A stretch of DNA of 64,000 nucleotides from contig WIXG01000001.1 of the NCBI GenBank assembly GCA_009869945.1, forward strand, positions 744,001 through 808,000. Reading direction: 5' to 3'. Position numbers and translations under genes: made by a program. Below are positions 60,101 to 64,000 of the stretch, in pieces; the stretch's first letter is position 1; every line of letters begins with the position of its first letter. Source of the stretch: Mesaphorura yosii (Eukaryota > Arthropoda > Collembola > Poduromorpha > Tullbergiidae). Under the pieces are notes generated by a model. That model was not told the DNA's origin, searched no databases, and was given only the letters and a program-made list of their open reading frames with translations.

Positions 60101-63100
60101 GACTCCAGACACGGACAAGCTGTAGTGTTTTTCCTATTTTGGATTTTTGGACTCACACAAAAAATCTCAAACGTGGGATCTGACTTAATTTTTTTTGTCG
60201 TGCGTTGGCATTCGTGCATTATTTAAATCCACACAACATGCTTGTGCCTCTCTTTTGTATTTATGCTATTTGCCTCGTGCTTTTAATTAATTCTGCAATT
60301 AGTACGCTTCGCTTGCGTTGTTTGTGTCGTGCTTGTTTTATTCCAAATTGAGGCGCACTGGATTGGAAGTTCACTTCATTTCAAATGTAAATGTGAAATA
60401 TCAATTTGTATTTTTAATTCGATTTGCACAAATTGTGGATTTGAATGGTTCGCTTTAAAGAGCAGAGAAAGGGTGTTTGTGTTCCTCATTGTCCCACTTA
60501 CAACGTAGCTTTCATCCGTATTGTGCACTCCCGAATTTCTGAACCTTGAGTTCACTTGAGAGAGACGCGTCTCACTTTTCAGTATTTTTCACACTCTGAA
60601 AACTTGCTCAACATTTCTAAATAAACGTTTGATAAACTTTTTCTTTTCCCTAAACTTAAAACGTCCAATTTAATTTTTCTCAACTTACTTTCCAGTTTCT
60701 TTCTGGCAAGTTTTTTGGTAACATTTTTATGGACTGGAAAAGAGTGCGAGAGCAAACTTTTCTTTTTACAAGGTAAACAGTAAACTGCAAATGATATGAA
60801 TAAGTTTCTTATGTAACTGTGTGGTGACTTTTGACTTTATAAGTAAAGTGTTTTTAAAAAATTGGGCATTTGAGTAATATGGATCATAAATCCCCATTTT
60901 GCTGGGAAGCTTCAGACCAAATTTATTTGCAATTTCGCAGGGCAAATTATTGTAAAGCCTAGCTTGGAGATGCGGCAAGACCTTAAAATGACAAAATGGG
61001 TGTTATACGTTAGGACAAGTGTCTTGAAGATGGACATGGGCCACCACGACTGTGCATGCATCTGTCTACATTGAAAACTTATCTGTCTAGTCTGAACTCG
61101 CATTCAATTCCTCAGAATTCCTAATTCTATTATTTCCTTACCATGAAATAAAAAGTTATCTCAGGTTTCTAATAAGTACCTCGACTTCAACTTTGTTCCT
61201 GTTTTTTCTTTTGTACTTTATGCAAACACAGTTTTCGTGAGTCAACCCACATTTAGATTATAAAATCCCTGCCGCCATGCATGCGAAGAAAGAGAAAGTT
61301 ATATTTTCATGGCACTTATATTGTATCGGTTGCTATTTCTCCTTGAATATTTTCCTGGTCCGGACTTCAGCCTATACCAGAGTCGGCCAGATTTTATCTT
61401 CACTCTAGTTACTCACGCAGTGTTGTGGTTCATGCAACAAACCAAAAGTACAAGCGCACGTCGAAAAGCGTTCGCAATTCTGATTTCGATCTGGCAAACC
61501 AAATAAACAAACAAATCCTTGTGCACACTTTCTACCTCCAAATAAAGATGCGAGGCACGGGGACTAAACGCCAGATCCAATTTCTTGACAATGACATGCA
61601 CATTTTACGCGAATCGTCTGGTGAGAGACCTCACCGTGAGAGCAGGTGCGGAATCTTCCATGTAAAAACGATTCGAAATTTTCAGAAGTATTTTCTAGCT
61701 ATCTTTATTAATTGAGCAATCAGAGATGAATTCCTTGAACATTTCTGCTGAGTAAGACAAGAAACTTGCTATAGCATGAAGATTTGAGGCACGCCAGTTT
61801 CAAACTGACATACGAATTCAAATACTCAAAAAATAAACTTAGTTTCACAGTTCACGAAGCATGAACATGACGAATTTGATAAGTTGCAACTTTCTTTGCT
61901 TTTAAAAAGTGAGCAAAGAAAGTTTAATGAATCACTTCATTGTAGCGTGGCGTTGGCAGGTCCAACTTCATGATTCATGAAACGAACGGTGTGCTTAAAA
62001 CTCAAGAAAGTTTAAAGTTCTTGTTTACTCTGAGCAACTTGCAACTTGTTAAAGATCGAAGTCATCAACTCAAGCGTGCGTGTAAATTGACACAGAATTC
62101 AATATATGCAACAACCGTGCAAAACACGACCAAACATCGAACTTTTCCCTCTTCATGTCTTCCTGAATGCGATTTGAGAACTTGTGATTTGCATGCAGAG
62201 ACTTTAGCTAAAACAATGAATATGGCATCATGCTAGAAAACGTGCATGTGCGAATGTGAGTATTACCTTTCACGAACAGATCTCACGTTGTTGGTCGAGT
62301 CTTCTTGTGGTATGAAATCAATCGCGGTGGTTTGATGTCTTCCCTACTTACTGCTTACTGTTTGCCTCGCTTCTTGCTTGTGGTGCACTACGTGTGATGA
62401 AGTGATCACTCAACGAGCAATATTTGTCAACTGGCTCGAAGCACGGGCCAGGTGTCAAGTTTTATGTACAACTTCTTCGCGTGGCTCCAGTAGGACGCAG
62501 TGGATTGTTCATGCGGTTCGTGGGCCTCGACTGCAATGATCTTGACTGCAGTGCTTAATGATAATTATAATGAGTTTTAAACAATGAGTGATTCCTCATG
62601 TCACCTTTAATTTATTTCAATTGTGTGTTAAGTGGATATAAGCACCAAACGATTTAAAGATTTTAGCTTGGTTTCGCTGTTGGGGATCTGCACGATTAGA
62701 CGAAAGCGAGAATGAAGCAGGAGTGCAAAATTCTAGTTGCTGTGATTTGTTGCTACCTGGCAGAGAGTTGAAACACAAATCCGTGTTCGCGTCCACGACG
62801 GCGGCGTCTCCGCATTAAGAATCAAACCAGCTAGTCAGCGAGCGTAAGTTTTGCTTTTCCCAGTCGTAGTCAATCCAGAGCTCTGACTCAAAGTCTCAAA
62901 AATGCTGCCTTGCGCCAGTATGCAGTATTTTCTCTCTCCACGTTCACCTTCACTCGGCTTGCGCTTATACTTACAGAATGCTGTAAAAATGTTGTAATAG
63001 AAGGTACGCGGTTGGGTTCGACTCAGAAATTTTATTGACATTTGCGGAAAATCTGAAATTGTGCCGCATGATGAACTGAGGATATTAACCAAATGATGCT

Positions 63101-64000
63101 TTCTTTATTCTTGGTCCTGAATTGATCCCCTTGGCGAAATTAATCTCTCATATGAGTAAAATTGAATATTGTGCATTGCATTGCATTTGACGTTCTCATT
63201 TCTCGTCTAGTGTATTATTTTCAATTTTCTTATCTGAGGATTATGCTAAATTAAAATTTCCTCGCGTTCCTTATGCACGCTGGAGGAAAGAAGAGGCGCC
63301 AGGTCCCAGAACATCCATCACATCAAACGACCGCATACTGATCGACTGACAGTCTAGCATCAAGATCTTCTTTGAAGTCAGCGTACTTTGAGAACTTCTT
63401 TTGGTAAAACTCTGCCATAATGATCGCAATCTAATTTTCTGGCTTAAACCCACCTAATTTTTCTCAAAACGCGAACCACTTGATCTACAAAGCAACTACA
63501 ACATGTCGGCTTATGGCTAAGGGATGTCTGAAATTTTGAACTCTGCCCGGGTAGAGTCCAAGGTCAGCATATCCTTCAGGTCAAAGATACGAAGTCCTAA
63601 ACGAGTGGGTTGGGTACGCTGTCGAATGACTGAATTTGTTTGCTAACTTTAACCTGCAATCCAATCCACAATGTTTACATTTAACAAGCTTTACCTCGAT
63701 TACTTTAATATTAAGTTCACCCATCACCTCTGGGCATCGGAAACTTCAGAACCTTGCACTTTGCCAGGTATTTTTCCGCAGCTCTTGATTCCCATGTTCC
63801 GGTTCACCATTTGATTTTGCTTCTGGTTCAGATTTAATGTGAAATAGCAGCCACTATTCATTCTCCTTCATGTAGGAAATTACTGTTTCGACAGGAATTA
63901 GAATTTGAGTCATCATTATTGTGTATTTGCCATAAAACCGCCAATCATTTGTTTCGGTTCAGAGGAACTGGTATTTTCACGGCATTTGAATTTGGAAATA
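57183..64000. other. ~6.8-kb region without a recognisable protein gene
   Basis: Upstream of the calexcitin start codon. Open frames on both strands are short and uncharacteristic. The region should contain the non-coding 5' exon(s) and promoter of the calexcitin gene, but I cannot place them. A 31-codon minus-strand ATG frame at 63418-63323 (MAEFYQKKFSKYADFKED...) is noted without functional claim. Confidence 0.45.

Noticed and set aside
63323-63418. 31-codon minus-strand ATG frame MAEFYQKKFS...
   Set aside because: Peptide-like composition, but too short to separate from chance without conservation or transcript data.

Overview
This window is animal nuclear DNA, almost certainly from an arthropod. 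The genes are intron-split, mostly by GT-AG introns of 60-90 nt, with some multi-kilobase ones. The contents are a Brahma/SWI-SNF SMARCC subunit, a Boca/MESD chaperone, an SLC7-type amino-acid transporter, a CLIP domain (essentially an arthropod module), a calexcitin-type EF-hand protein, an antigen-5-like CAP protein and a TCAGT-type initiator. The compact introns and moderate AT richness would suit a springtail or crustacean, but the sequence alone does not fix the order.

Left part (1-18.6 kb), gene dense. On the minus strand the window opens with the 5' end of a small type II membrane coiled-coil protein. Two tandem plus-strand C2H2 zinc-finger genes follow (1599-5328 and 5828-8592); they are clearly duplicates. 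Convergent to them is the SMARCC/Moira gene (minus, 12742-8946, eight coding exons). Upstream on the same strand is the SLC7-like transporter (16345-13588, twelve exons), which shows an apparent 1-nt frame break. Boca/MESD (17008-17842, plus) diverges from the transporter and converges with a MOZART1-like gamma-tubulin-complex gene (minus, 18520-17974), with overlapping poly(A) regions.

Middle (18.6-47.3 kb). About 13 kb shows no recognisable gene. It is followed by two plus-strand secreted-protein genes. The first joins a CAP (antigen-5/CRISP-like) domain through a Thr/Pro-rich linker to a MAM domain; its probable non-coding first exon lies 3.4 kb upstream, at 31.8 kb. The second, starting 1.3 kb downstream, is an animal haem peroxidase with an N-terminal CLIP domain. 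Its haem pocket keeps the distal His and Arg and a proximal His, but both acidic residues that form covalent haem esters in the family are replaced. These two neighbours are the most unusual coding content of the window.

Right part (47.3-64 kb). A weakly supported small minus-strand gene with two CxxC pairs lies near 48.2-48.6 kb. A well supported minus-strand calexcitin/sarcoplasmic Ca-binding protein gene (57182-51174, six coding exons) follows; its third intron carries a 365-bp internally deleted mariner element. The last ~6.8 kb holds nothing I can assign and may contain 5' non-coding sequence of the calexcitin gene.

All exon models come from reading splice sites and checking reading-frame phase by hand; none has transcript support here. 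The coding models, except the transporter, close to whole codons.
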